From the NCBI GenBank assembly GCA_950106755.1, contig OX467091.1, forward strand, positions 13,843,538 to 13,907,537: a stretch of DNA of 64,000 nucleotides, written 5' to 3'. Positions within the stretch are counted from its first letter, which is position 1, and each line of letters starts with the position of its first letter. Below the pieces are notes generated by a model that was given only the letters and a program-made list of their open reading frames with translations, made no database searches and had not been told where the DNA came from. Source of the stretch: Climacium dendroides (lineage: Eukaryota; Streptophyta; Bryopsida; Hypnales; Climaciaceae). The translations under genes and the position numbers were made by a program. Below, one piece after another: positions 24,660-35,370 of the stretch.

Positions 24660-24880
24660 TCTTTTGTAGGATCTTATTGGTAGTTAAAAAGAGATTTTAA
24701 ATTCTCTTAATATGCATTTTTTGAAACACTAAATGAATAATCTATGAATATTCAAGGTGCTGAAATTAGGTGTTTCTAAAATTGACCCGGCAACCCTAGA
24801 CTCTCATGAATAATGAGAGTACATTTTAGGCAAGAATATGTATACAGGACGATCTTAAAAAGGGCTTGGAATTAGGTGCA
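24660..24880 (+). repeat. Dispersed repeat R2, copy a
   Basis: It aligns with 39,330-39,540 in the same orientation. Shared marks are a GGATCTTATTGGTAGTT-like start, AATATGCATTTTT, TAGACTCTCATGAATA and a C-rich end after TTAAAAAG. No coding content remains. Confidence 0.65.
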
Positions 24881-25357
24881 GTTTCCCTTTTTCTTTTTTC
24901 TTTTTTTTGGGGTTACAAACATCATTTTCTATAAAATTCATTCTGAATCAGCATGGGCATGAGCTGCAAAAAGATTAAGCTTACTTCCAAAAGTCATGCC
25001 TCTGCAGACTGCACACTAAATTAATTGAAAGTTTGTTGTTGTGCAATTAATTTAATATCTAGCCAGTATGGTTGGTACATGCAGTTAGTTAAGTGTTTTT
25101 TCATTTTTTTTTCATTGTTTTGGGGAGACGCACCAAGCGTTTTGCAGTGGAGTGGTGAAGCTATTTTAAATCCATCGTCATGGATGAAACATAAGTAACG
25201 TGGATGAAAAAAAACATTCATCCAAAATATGTAAACTCAGTGTTTCATCACAGAGTGATACCGATTCTCTAGATTTCTCTAGATTTTGTAGCAATTGTGT
25301 GATTCCACCCATCAAAAATAGAAGAATCTATTGTCAAATATTCTTTCAAAAATTATA

Positions 25358-25435
25358 CTCCCTCAGTCTCAAGATAAGACTAGTGGGTTTTTTTGTATTT
25401 AAAAAAAAAGGGGTCTTATTTTGAGACAAAGGGAG
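25358..25435. mobile_element. Very short Stowaway MITE (78 bp)
   Basis: Both ends begin CTCCCT and continue GTCTCAA then ATAAGAC, with TA flanks at 25,356-25,357 and 25,436-25,437. The element is almost only the two inverted repeats and forms a hairpin. The 74-codon plus frame here (25,200-25,424) is a by-product. Confidence 0.85.
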
Positions 25436-25439
25436 TAAT

Positions 25440-26939
25440 AAATCACCCACCAAAAAACATTGCATTCATTTACATATCTTACGTGAGGGTTAGATTTAGT
25501 ATAAATTAAGTCAATCTTTTGTCAAAATTGTCACACGTGTTTTATCTTGTGATGGATTTAAGAGAGTAATGCAAGTGGACCTCCAAAAAATTTACTTGGA
25601 AGTTGAAATTTGGTGTTTCCTTGTAGAATTTGACGCTCATGTACAATATGTTTGGTATGTCTAATATATATGGCGTAAAGATAAAGCATGCCTATTGAAT
25701 TTGAAGTGTACAACATGGAAGGAAATCTAATGGAGATGAATGAAGGCCAACAAATTTCTACAGCCTTACTTCTATCATTGAGGGCACAAAAGACAAATAT
25801 GACCTTACTAATAGAAAAGAGGTCTTGTGGCACAATATTGTAGATGGGTGCCAAAGGCCCGTATATATGATATGTAAAAAATGGAATACTATAGTTTGGT
25901 TCTTTTAGGTTTATTTTTTACTAGTTGAGGTTCAAATTGTTTTAAGAATTCTACGTTTTGAGAATTTCTTCTCACCATCCCACCACTTTGGAATCTTTGG
26001 GCTCGAGATGACCTCCAAAGCAAGGAAATATGCTTCAAAATAAAATATAGCCAATTCTTCAATGAACATCTACAATATGACCAACAAAAAGAGTTTAGTA
26101 TATTGTAAAATTACTAAGCAATATATTATATAAACCTTCATGTCATTTTGCTAATCTATTACATAATTATTATTATGTGGTATATAGGATAAATCATATT
26201 TTATTAAATGACAAAATTTCAATTTCTAACTTCATTTTTATTCTAAGCTATTTTCTACTTTCCATTTTTCTAGTAATTAAAAAGTTTGTATCAAGGAACA
26301 TGTTCATTTAGCTTGTAAATGACTTTGGAACATTCTAAAACTTTGAAAAAGGATAAAATTAACGAAACAACTTTCAAATATCAATGTATTTTATATAATA
26401 TTTTATAGATTTTGAATTATTATTTTAATACACTATTATTATCTTTTAGCATAGACCATTTGTAAAGATTATAATTTTAATTTTGATTGCATAAAAAATT
26501 GATGGTTGATTATTATTTTAATAGAATCAACCTAAGCTAACATAAAAACAAGCTATAGTGAATTAGTTAAGTTGCACATTAAAATCTCAATCAATTTATT
26601 TTAACCTATACACCCCTTTCAATTAGGTAGCAAAAAATTTCAAAAAAATCCTAGTCCTCAATTACTGCAATGGGAGTTTTTCAACAATTTAGTGTTAACT
26701 TAGAAAAGGATAATAAAAATAAATGAAAATTATAAGTACAAAACCTCTTTGCTTTTGCTATAGATGTGTTTGCATATAAAAAATTTATTAATTCTAACCT
26801 CTAAAGCTTCTTGAAATCCAAAAGAGAGTATTGTAAGATACTTATAGCTTAATTCAAGAAAATAATTATTTTTTGCCAAAGCTACTCATAAAGTATATAT
26901 ATTGTGTTTTGGACAAGTTCTAGTAATTGTAAATTTGTG
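25440..26939. other. AT-rich intergenic DNA
   Basis: 25,470-25,560 resembles 62,890-62,990 (GTGARGGTTAGATTT, then AAATTAAGTCA and CATCTTGTGAT-like marks), another dispersed repeat. The 98-codon minus frame at 25,558-25,854 is longer than chance in this composition but has no motif, no exon context, and the plus strand is partly open too. I do not call it a gene. Confidence 0.45.
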
Positions 26940-27095
26940 CTTTATTTTCAACAATGCTAGTATGTGAGCATGAAAAATGCAAGCATATGGTCAAGCAGAT
27001 ATCCTACAAACATTGAAGGTACTTATGTCATAAATACATATAATATAGATATTTATAATGGCTTATAGGCTCATGATTCTAGGCTTTTATGATAA
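26940..27095 (-). repeat. Dispersed repeat R5, copy b (inverted relative to copy a)
   Basis: Reverse complement of part of 22,290-22,520. The two copies lie about 4.5 kb apart in opposite orientation; I see no other sign that they are ends of one element. Confidence 0.6.
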
Positions 27096-28299
27096 CAATC
27101 TTCATTTATTTCTTGACATCTATGAAAGAACTTTTATTTTATATGATTCCAATAAACATTGCAAGTGCTAAACAATATTGTAATTTAGAGAATTTAAAGT
27201 ATCAACTTGTAATGAAGATTACATACAACATAAATTTTGCTATGAAACCAAATATTTTAACTATATGCTTAATTCTTAGTTAAGTTTCCAATGACTAAAA
27301 GAGAACATTTTTAAATCTATTGTATTTGAATATGGACTATTACAAAAACTTCAAGAAAGGCAACAAAATGTAATGATTGAAAAAAGAAGTCACACATGTA
27401 TTTACAAATCATAAAAATATGTTTTTGAAGTTGTTGCCTTTATTGTAGAAGACTCTTCATTTCTTGAAAAATTAATTATCAATAGCGTAATTTTTTGTCA
27501 CCTATTCATCTTTTGTGGTTGTGGCATGTGAATAATCTTGTGTAGCATTCAAAAAAATCACATTACAACCATAAAAGTGTTGAAATAGAACACATCCCAT
27601 GGCAACCAACTATAAACTTCTAAAATGGACTTTCTGTTTTTTAGATGGAGCATTTAGAGCCCAATAATATTTTTGAGTGATTTATTATTTGTAACCAATA
27701 TGATTTTATTGGAGGAAAATTTTGACAATAAATTCTTCAATATATAGTGGATGAGATTGTCTTAACTCCTAGAAGTTCAAAGATGTATAATGTTGTTTTT
27801 TAGGATATTTGGTAGGTTCAAATATTTTCAGATTTTACTCTAGTTTTTTGAAACATTTATTGAAGATAAGGTATTGAAGTAGCTTTGTGTAAGTATAATT
27901 TTTATTTCATTTGGTGCCTAGGTGAAAAATTTATGACCTCCTACATATAAAATGCTTGAGTATAGTAGAAGACAAAAATGAAAAAACTTTAAGAAAAAAT
28001 AAATAAATAATAAAAATTAAAAATTAAATAAATAAATAAATAAAATATATATATAACAATTTTTTCTCATTGAATATGTTTATGTTTACATTTCATTGAT
28101 TCATCTCCATTTAGATTAGTGATGTGAAGTCATGAAGAGTCTCGATTCTAAGGCAATGAGGGCATCTTTTTGAAAAAATAATGTAGAAGATTCATTTTTA
28201 TATTCAATTTCAACAAATTTTCAAAATAAAAGTTTTCATGGGGTATAAATTACTTTTTACAACAATCTCATTGTAACGATTGACATGTTTCAATTCCGT
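27096..28299. other. AT-rich intergenic DNA with an AAAT simple repeat
   Basis: No gene. An (AAAT)n-like tract lies at about 27,996-28,045. Confidence 0.5.
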
Positions 28300-28640
28300 A
28301 TTAGAATGATTAAAAATTTAATTTCTATTCCATTTTGTACTCACTTCTACTTAACAATTTTTTTTAGAAATGAAAATTATAAAGAATTTTTTTTTGAATT
28401 TTTGAATTTTTTTTCTTAGACTCTTAAACAACCCCATTCCCTATTATAAAGATTCAAACCTCAAAACTCTAAAGTGCAAAAAATTTAAGTTAACAAGATT
28501 CAAAATTTGAAAATCTAATAAAGCAAGGTGCCAAAAAAAAATCTTTTCACTTTGAACATTGGTATCTTACAATCTACATGGTTTAGGTGTTTGAATTTTT
28601 TTCCAAACATTCTTATAAGTCGAAGAAAAAATATGATGGG
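28300..28640 (+). repeat. Dispersed repeat family R6, copy b
   Basis: It matches the reverse complement of 20,880-21,230 and, directly, 42,720-43,050. The 74-codon frame at 28,528-28,752 straddles this repeat and the next element and is not a gene. Confidence 0.65.
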
Positions 28641-28930
28641 GAGTTTTGTTAAAATGGTAATATTTCGTGTATTATTTTCAGGCTGTCCAATCTATGACAT
28701 AAAATTGTCATTTAGGACAAATATAGATTTCAAAAATCTAGGACAAGCATAGATTTCAAATCACACAGTCTAAACCGTAAAAGTGCCATTTAGGACAAGT
28801 GTAAATTTCACACTTCTAGGGATGGTATAGTTTTCAAACATCTAGGACTATTGTACATTTCAAACTACATGATCTAAACTGTAAAACCTACCAAAGTTGT
28901 AGAATGGCACCATTTTAATGAAATTACCTA
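28637..28930. mobile_element. TIR element with internal short tandem repeats
   Basis: The left end reads GGGGAGTTTTGTTAAAATGG and the reverse-complemented right end TAGGTAATTTCATTAAAATGG. Inside, a block of about 30 bp with CTAGGACAA and TAGATTTCAAA recurs three to four times. A similar left terminus sits at about 43,797. The exact ends and target duplication are unclear. Confidence 0.5.
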
Positions 28931-29731
28931 TTACGTAAAAACAATTGTATTCTTTCATTGTAGCTAACTCTTTGTTTTATACAAGGAATAACAACTTTGA
29001 AGTGTTTTTTTCACGGGGAGGACACTATCCACGTTTTAGCAACCCACGTGCGGCGGAAAAAGTAATACATGTAATACATCTTAAAATTTAATTTAAAAAA
29101 AATTATGTATAGATTTTACTACTTTAAAAGTTTATGTTTTGAATTATTGGAATTTTTTTATGCTAATAGTAATTAGTTATAAATTTTTTAAGAAAAAAGA
29201 TACACCATAAAACTGAAAATAACTTTCACACCTCTATATTATATAAGAAAAAAAATTTGAAAAATGAAAAAGAAATTCTATAGAATAGCTTTCTATTGAA
29301 AGTTTATTTTGGTTGAATATTGATGCAATAGTCATCTTCATGTGAGCTCTATAAATATTTTAGTTGGAGAACATGCCATTTTAGTTCATTTTTCAGCCCT
29401 TTCTAGACAATATATCTTATATTATTTGAAATTGAAATTTTTGTCAATAGAAACCTTTAGTCAAAATTTTAAGATGAAATTATAGTTTATTCAAAAGTAA
29501 ATAAGGGGTCAAAAAATCACTCCTCCACACGTGGGTACCTCAAATGTAGTGAGAGTATCCTCCCTATGTGTTTTTTTTAACAAAATCATGAATCTTTAGG
29601 GGTTTAATGCTCCCCAATCTCTAATAATGTCACTATCATTTTGGACGAATGTAAACACTTTTGGAATATCAATAATAAACATTTCATCCATATTTCACAT
29701 GTCTCCTTCATATTTGCCATGTGGCATGCAC
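28931..29731. other. AT-rich intergenic DNA
   Basis: No gene seen. It is the boundary zone leading into the GC-rich island to the right. Confidence 0.45.
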
Positions 29732-29755
29732 ATGGATGCCACATGTGGCATCCAT
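29732..29755. repeat. Perfect 24-bp palindrome
   Basis: The 24 bases read identically on both strands, centred on CCACATGTGG. Repeated GGATGC and GCATGC/CACATG words surround it. It may bind a dimeric factor or be a fold-back scar. Confidence 0.85.
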
Positions 29756-29799
29756 ATCCATTGGATGCAAGTAGCTTCATCACTCCACCAATGAAAGAT

Positions 29800-31600
29800 C
29801 CCCACCCTAAAGTTGAGAAAAAAAACCGGAGTGCTCCATTCTGGCACAGGGACTCATTAAAAACCGCCTCGGAGGAAGCCATCGTGGTGATGACGACGTC
29901 CGTAATGAGATGGTCAGAAATCGGGTGGGGAAGAGACAACGCAGACGGACAAGAATCAATGATAAGCGCTGCCAGACACTCTCGAGGCCGGCGCGCTCGT
30001 CAGAGGTTTGGTAGAGGAATACGTCAACATTGAAGGAGAGAGAAAAAATGACCGAATGATTTACTCGTTTGCGCTTCATGCCCGGCCACACGACGACTAC
30101 CGCAACATGACAGCCACACCAATTCCATCCGTCCAGTCTCGAGAACAGAGCATTTATGTAGCAAGCATTCATTTGAGACGAGCTGGAGCTAAGATCGTTT
30201 TCGAATTTTGCTTCAAGAAGAAGGAGTGTACAACCTGGTCGTGACGATGAAGCGGTCAGAGATCCGAGGGGCGGGAGAGAGACGCTTTCTTTTCATCTAC
30301 TCTCTTATTAAGCTTCCATTCCCTGTTGCAACCATGGCAAGAGTTTAAGTTAATTTCGGGTTACTTGAAGCGGGTGAAGAAGACAAGACATGTCGTGATC
30401 GATCACCAACAGGTCACAAGAGAGCGATGTTCTTTAATTGGCGCATGCAAGAAAGACAAAAAGTGGTAAGGACGCTAGCTTGGAATTGAAATGACATCTG
30501 TAATTTGGACCTGGCAAGAGTGACGATGGGGAAAGCTGAGGCGGTAGTACGAGCGGTAATAAAGAGACGACGTTTGCAGTTTCGAAAGAACCTTCGCGTG
30601 CAGTTCTCTATGTACGAGCTGAGTGAGCACTCAAGTTACAGGTCTGGCAATGGCAGAACGGGTTGAGCCGTTCATGCGTTGCACGCATAGAGTGTTTTAA
30701 AGTCTAAAATGCTCTTAGCGCTTGCAGGTGGCTTCATGAGCTAGCTAAATATAGAGTGGTGAGCACGAATAGAGGACGACAACTGACCGTCCAGGGAAGA
30801 ATCCGTCGTGTCTGAGTATCCGATATAGCAGCAAGAAACCCTTGCTCCACATCCTACTTTCAAGCCTCAAAGCATATAATCAGTAGCGGAGTTCCGGTGG
30901 AGTTCCAGTACTTACTACTACAGGGAGAGAAGATTCTTTCACTTTCACTCTCGTACAAGCAAATATAGAAGCCATGATTTACAGCATCACCGCAACAATC
31001 AGGGCTTGTGACGGAATTACTTCAGCATCGTTTCGTACTTTGAATCTTGGACAATGTTGACTCTACAGTGTTGCGAAGCTAGCCTAGCAACTGTTCTTAC
31101 GGGACATTCAAAAAGATCTCCAGGCACTTCGTACCGCATGCAAATTTCACCATTTCGGAAACAACTAGAGCTTTCTCCCTCCCTCTTTACTATTCGAACA
31201 AGTTTGAACCTCGTATTAGTGAAGTAGTCGGGCCAAGAGTCTGTGGACCTCCAAGAAAGTACGCTTGATCTACAGGGAGTTCGTGAGGAGCTTGGTACGT
31301 GTAGTCTGGGAATGCATGTCTCTTCTGCGGAACAAGCAAATCTTCAGTTACTTTTAAAAACGGACAACGGAGGAAATGGCACGGTAGGGCTCCCACCGAG
31401 TAGCATAAGACAAACACGCTTAGACCTAAACTGCACAGCAGCACAGGTTCATTGCTTGATTCCAGGGCTAGAGAGCGTAGTTGACCCTAGAGTCACCGTG
31501 ATCGTGGAGATGGTACAAGTCAATCGGTCCTGACCATTGTGACCAAGTCGCAAGATCTTTGATTACCGAAAGTGAGAATCTAATTCAGGAAAAGAAAACG
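29800..31600. other. GC-rich island without a supportable gene
   Basis: Composition is gene-like over about 1.8 kb. On the minus strand an ATG opens MASSEAVFNESLCQNGALR near 29,900, inside the open frame 29,604-29,939. The frame then runs into the palindrome-rich and AT-rich DNA, and no splice partner was found. Frames 30,008-30,244 (plus) and 31,243-31,533 (plus) have no family features. The right part lies about 400 bp beyond the probable poly(A) site of the HD-Zip gene. A relic of a truncated gene or a non-coding transcript is possible. Confidence 0.35.
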
Positions 31601-31992
31601 AGCAACGGGACTAAAACCCGCTTGGGGCGGTCCACGTGCGATGCTAAACGTTGACAAGTTGATCGAATAACTCTGGAAACATCTGTCTGTCAAGGTTCAA
31701 GAATATTCATCTCATGTTTGACTACTTTCTCTAAATGAAAACTGGCTCTCCGGCATCCAGGCTTGAAATCAAGCGAAAGCTGTGGAAGCATGTTACCGTG
31801 AAAGATCAAGCCCCCTCTTGAGATCCGGCTCGATGTAAGAAACGTGGTATGCATGAAACACCACTGATTTCGTGCCAGCCACGAGGCGTCAACATATGTG
31901 AAAGTTTTCTCTGAGTTTCGTACTGAAGAAGCAGAGATAGAATGAGTCGATGCAAAGAGACTCTGCAATTTGGAGATTAAAGAACACGAAGC

Positions 31993-31998
31993 TTTATT
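31993..31998 (-). terminator. Candidate poly(A) signal of the HD-Zip gene
   Basis: AATAAA on the minus strand, about 400 nt downstream of the stop codon, a normal plant 3' UTR distance. It is the clearest such signal between the stop and the GC island; other sites are possible. Confidence 0.4.
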
Positions 31999-32397
31999 AT
32001 AGGGGAATTTTTTTTCTGGCACTTGCACTGAGGTTACAGCATAGTTATGCAAATATACAAGCCTACACCTCTGAAGCCTCCATGAGGAATATAGAGCTTA
32101 TTTCTATGTAACTTACATAGATGAGCATCGGCCAAGTCGATCTTGGATGAGCCAGTCTCAATTGGGGACAAACCGTGGACTATTACTGAGCAAGTAACTT
32201 GCGAGGCTCCATTTATTCTATTTGAGTAGCTGGTTGGTAAGCAAAAATGATTTGAGGATGTCACTTCGGACTGCCAATCTAGCATCCCTCGAAATGACTT
32301 GCAAAAGCAGGACCATTCCTATCAAATTAATGGTGTTTAAATTTGGGAGACAGTTGCCTCCCGTTGTGATGCTGAGACAGGGCGAGGCCGATCGAGG

Positions 32398-34135
32398 TCA
32401 AGGCCAGTCCCACCAGGGTAGACCTCTTTCCTCATCCAATTGCGTCAATGTGTAATTACAAGAGTCGTCTTGAGATGAGCCTTCCTCAAGCTTCACGGAA
32501 ATGCGTTGGCAAGCTGGTGAAAGCATTGGGTCGCAGAGGTTCTCACTCATGTGAATGATGCTGGAGTCCACCATGTGAGGAAAATTGGAATTGATGTTGT
32601 CCAGCGGGAGGATTGCGCCGCTGTCATTGCTTGTGCGAGGGCTGTCCGCATTTAGTACTTCGCTACTGGCACTTACAGTCTCCTTCGTCCCCTCCCCATT
32701 GCATGTCGGCGTCAGAGGTTCATCTTTGCTGTTGGCTTTAGGCTCAGGTATCCTTTCCGTCTTCACAGAGGCCTCGCATGTCTTCTGCGATGACGCCGTT
32801 TTTGATCTCTTTGTTTTCTCGTGTAGATCGACAGGGTTCGATTGTGCCGTTTGTACCTTTCCCGTTAGACTCTCCATCTGTTAAGATACAAGAAAAAAAA
32901 TCATCACACTTGCGACGTTTACATTGGAAATTAAAAAAAGATTTCAGAGTGAGATTTAATCCTTGCGCTTGAATAAGAACAAAATTACAACCGAGATCCA
33001 GGACTAGATCTCCTTACGATTTCAACGAATGCTCAACAAGATTGTCAATGGCAAGGACACGTACAGAGGATGGTAATAAAGGACACGTTGAAACAGACTT
33101 CGACGATCTAAGAGAGCTCTGTGTTTTAGTAGTAAGTAAAGACACGTTTAGAATGAAGCCTCAATGTACCTTGCCCTGAAGTTCTTGCTTTTCTTGAAGC
33201 ACGGCATCGAACTCACTTTTAAGCCGGTTGAAATCTGAGGACAGTACCTCGTAATCCCTCTCTAGTTGCTTAGTTTTCCAGCGAGCACGACGATTCTGGA
33301 ACCACACTGCCACTTGCCGAGGCTGAAGACCAAGTTCTTTAGAAAGCTGCATTTTCCTCTCGGGCTCCAATTTGTTCTCTATCTCGAAGGTCCTCTCAAG
33401 GGATCTGACCTGATCAAACGAAAGCCTTCTCTTCTTCTCCACATGCTGTGTGCAGTCGTCTCCAAGATCCTCATCCCCTGGATCTTCCCCCGACGTTTCA
33501 AACATGGAATAGTAGGCGCGCTTCGGACCACAATTTACAGGACTATCCTCCTTGCCCCGAACTGCGCAATGCGCGAGAAAAAATTAAGATCTTAGATAAG
33601 TCAGGCATCCGGGGTTGCAAGATTCAGAATCGCAAAGTGTTCGAATAGAAACTCTGTCCAAATAATCCTCTTCGACATGTTCAACTTTTAAACGCTAACA
33701 GGTGAATGTTGGTTCTAATTCAAGAAGACACGACATTGTGAGGCTTATATTCTCAAAAGCCATGTCTTACGGTTTCTTAAGAGGAAAAACTTCAACACGA
33801 GTATGTTTAGTCTGACCTTGGAGTGCAAAAGCTCCGAACAGGTGAATGTTAGTTCTAATTCAAGAAGCTCGACTAATGTGGAGCTCAGAATCCCTCTCTT
33901 AAGGTTCATTCTTAAACTCACTGAACAACATCAGCAACAGACCTTGAAGCGCAAGAGGGGAACACGATGCGAGCATGGAAACCAAGGACAAGTCGGTGGA
34001 GCCCTCGTTCCGCATAAGCATGACATTGGAACCACCGTAGCCTCGGCCGACGTTGTTCGCCATCTCTAGCCAGGTCGTGTCGCCAGAGGAATACTCGCCA
34101 AAGCTCACCGGCTCCGGCTGCCTTGGTCCTCGCAT
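32398..34135 (-). CDS. Homeodomain-leucine zipper class I transcription factor
   Basis: Three exons, all GT-AG: 34,135-33,943, 33,561-33,170 and 32,877-32,398, encoding 354 residues. The ATG is the first after an in-frame TAG. Residues 1-64 are a Gly/Ser-rich leader. An acidic stretch ([11 protein letters not shown]) precedes the homeodomain at about 106-160, which contains [22 protein letters not shown] and the recognition helix [16 protein letters not shown]. The leucine zipper follows with heptad positions L164, L171, L178, V185, L192 and L199, so it crosses the exon 2/3 junction. The tail has an ADSPRTSND motif and ends LPWWDWP, an aromatic-acidic motif of the AHA activation type seen in HD-Zip I proteins. 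Class I proteins dimerise, bind CAATNATTG-like sites and act in stress, ABA and growth responses. Class assignment is firm: no CPSCE, START or MEKHLA features. The exact orthologue cannot be named. Confidence 0.95.
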
Positions 34136-34225
34136 CGACCTTGCGTTTGTTTTAGCAAAGACGTACCTCTACTCTTAGATCTATCCTCTATCACCTTCCG
34201 CACCACACTATACCGCTTCTGCCAC

Positions 34226-34246
34226 TCACATTACCCTACCGATCAT
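34226..34246 (-). promoter_or_regulatory. Upstream ORF 1 in the HD-Zip leader
   Basis: ATG at 34,246 opens a six-codon ORF (MIGRVM, stop) ending 90 nt before the main start. A nested ATG-TGA start-stop lies at its end. It lies within the predicted leader, so it may limit translation of the main ORF. Confidence 0.5.
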
Positions 34247-34298
34247 CCACTCTCTAACCACAACCTTCAATCTTCCTGGAACTTCGTTCTCTCTCTCT

Positions 34299-34328
34299 CT
34301 AGATCCACTTTTCTGTGTGTTCCCTCAT
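34299..34328 (-). promoter_or_regulatory. Upstream ORF 2 in the HD-Zip leader
   Basis: A nine-codon ORF (MREHTEKWI, stop). It lies in a C/T- and CA-rich leader. Some HD-Zip I genes, such as Arabidopsis ATHB1, are held down by a conserved upstream peptide; this one is not obviously the same peptide. Confidence 0.5.
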
Positions 34329-34338
34329 CTACGGCCGC

Positions 34339-34359
34339 TTACACACACACAAAATACAT
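34339..34359 (-). promoter_or_regulatory. Upstream ORF 3 in the HD-Zip leader
   Basis: A six-codon ORF (MYFVCV, stop) that reads into the GT-repeat of the leader. It is the first ATG downstream of the predicted transcription start. Confidence 0.45.
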
Positions 34360-34388
34360 ATACACGCACGCACGCACACACACACACA
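34340..34388. repeat. CA/CG-CA microsatellite in the HD-Zip leader
   Basis: Runs of (CA)n flank a (CACG)n block. On the transcript it reads (GU)n and could form structure in the 5' leader. Confidence 0.85.
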
Positions 34389-34535
34389 TACAAACAAAGA
34401 CAGTCGAGGAGGACTACAGCAAATTCAAAGTGCTCCTAAATTTGGCAGCACGAATCAATGACACAAGCACGGCGGGCGAAGTCGATCCGCTTGTGCTGTG
34501 AGCTCCAGCCTCCCACACAAGTGAGGATCCAGCAC

Positions 34536-34541
34536 TATATA
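34536..34541 (-). promoter_or_regulatory. TATA box of the HD-Zip gene
   Basis: TATATA within GGTATATAGTGCT on the minus strand. It predicts transcription start near 34,505-34,511 and a leader of about 370 nt that contains all three upstream ORFs. Confidence 0.55.
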
Positions 34542-34544
34542 CCA

Positions 34545-35040
34545 AGCTAGCTTCCTCAGTGCAGAAGCTGTCGCTCACAAGCCAAACGCAACCTCCGGGG
34601 GGGAGGGGTCATATATGGTGGGCCTTCGCTTGCGAGTGAGCTCCCCGTCCTTCAACACATGAGTCCTAATTATGATAACAAGCATTTTGAATGGATTCCC
34701 GGCGTTCTTTTCCTCCCCGGCAAGCATACCGGTATTTTGTTACTCTCGACCTCTACTTCGTCCATACTGTGCGGTTTTCAACGCGCTTCAAAGCCTTCAA
34801 CGTCACGACTAATTAGAGAGCAAGCAATGCTGCAAGAACTGGCTGTGAGCATGTGCTTCCTCCATTAATGACCCCATCGGCTTCCTTCGCCAGTCCTGCG
34901 CTTCCCCACCGACACGCCCTCCCCCTCAAACGCCATTTTCCTGTTCAATTTGACCAAATCCTGGTTTTAGCCTGGCTTTGGTGGATTCCTTGACCTTCCG
35001 TAGCCTGGTAGGTGGGTGACGGTCGGAACCACAAGACGTT
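34545..35040 (-). promoter_or_regulatory. Upstream flank of the HD-Zip gene
   Basis: GC content stays gene-like for about 500 bp upstream of the TATA box before dropping to desert levels, which fits a proximal promoter. The 69-codon plus frame at 34,659-34,868 lies here and has no family features. Confidence 0.4.
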
Positions 35041-35302
35041 TTAAAATTTAAATGTTTTGTTTTCGGGGGGGGGGGTAGAAAATCATTTTTCTTTAGGGGG
35101 GTGGAAAAATATCTAGATTAGTTTTTTCTAAAATCTTCTCTCAGGGGCATCTGCATTTCAATCCCCTGTGAACACTGTGAGAATTATCTTTTTTCATTAT
35201 ATGGAATTAGAATTTGAGAGTATTTTCATTCATAGTGCATTGAAAAATCATGTAAATTAAGCACGAACATATGGAGATTGAACTACCCAAACATCTAAAA
35301 TT

Positions 35303-35370
35303 AAAATTATTATTATTATTATATTATTGGTGGTGTAAAATTATTATTATTATTATATTATTGGTGGTGG
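35303..35370. repeat. 34-bp tandem duplication around (ATT)n
   Basis: Units 35,303-35,336 and 35,337-35,370 differ only at the last base. Each contains an (ATT)n run and ends GGTGGTG. Confidence 0.9.

Noticed and set aside
25558..25854. 98-codon minus-strand frame as a gene
   Set aside because: No motif, no splice partner, and the opposite strand is partly open as well.
22290..27095. R5 inverted copies as ends of one 4.8-kb transposon
   Set aside because: The similarity is internal, not terminal; there is no target duplication and unrelated MITEs lie between.
31190..32052. Open frames on both strands downstream of the HD-Zip stop
   Set aside because: They fall in the probable 3' UTR and flank, overlap each other and match no family.
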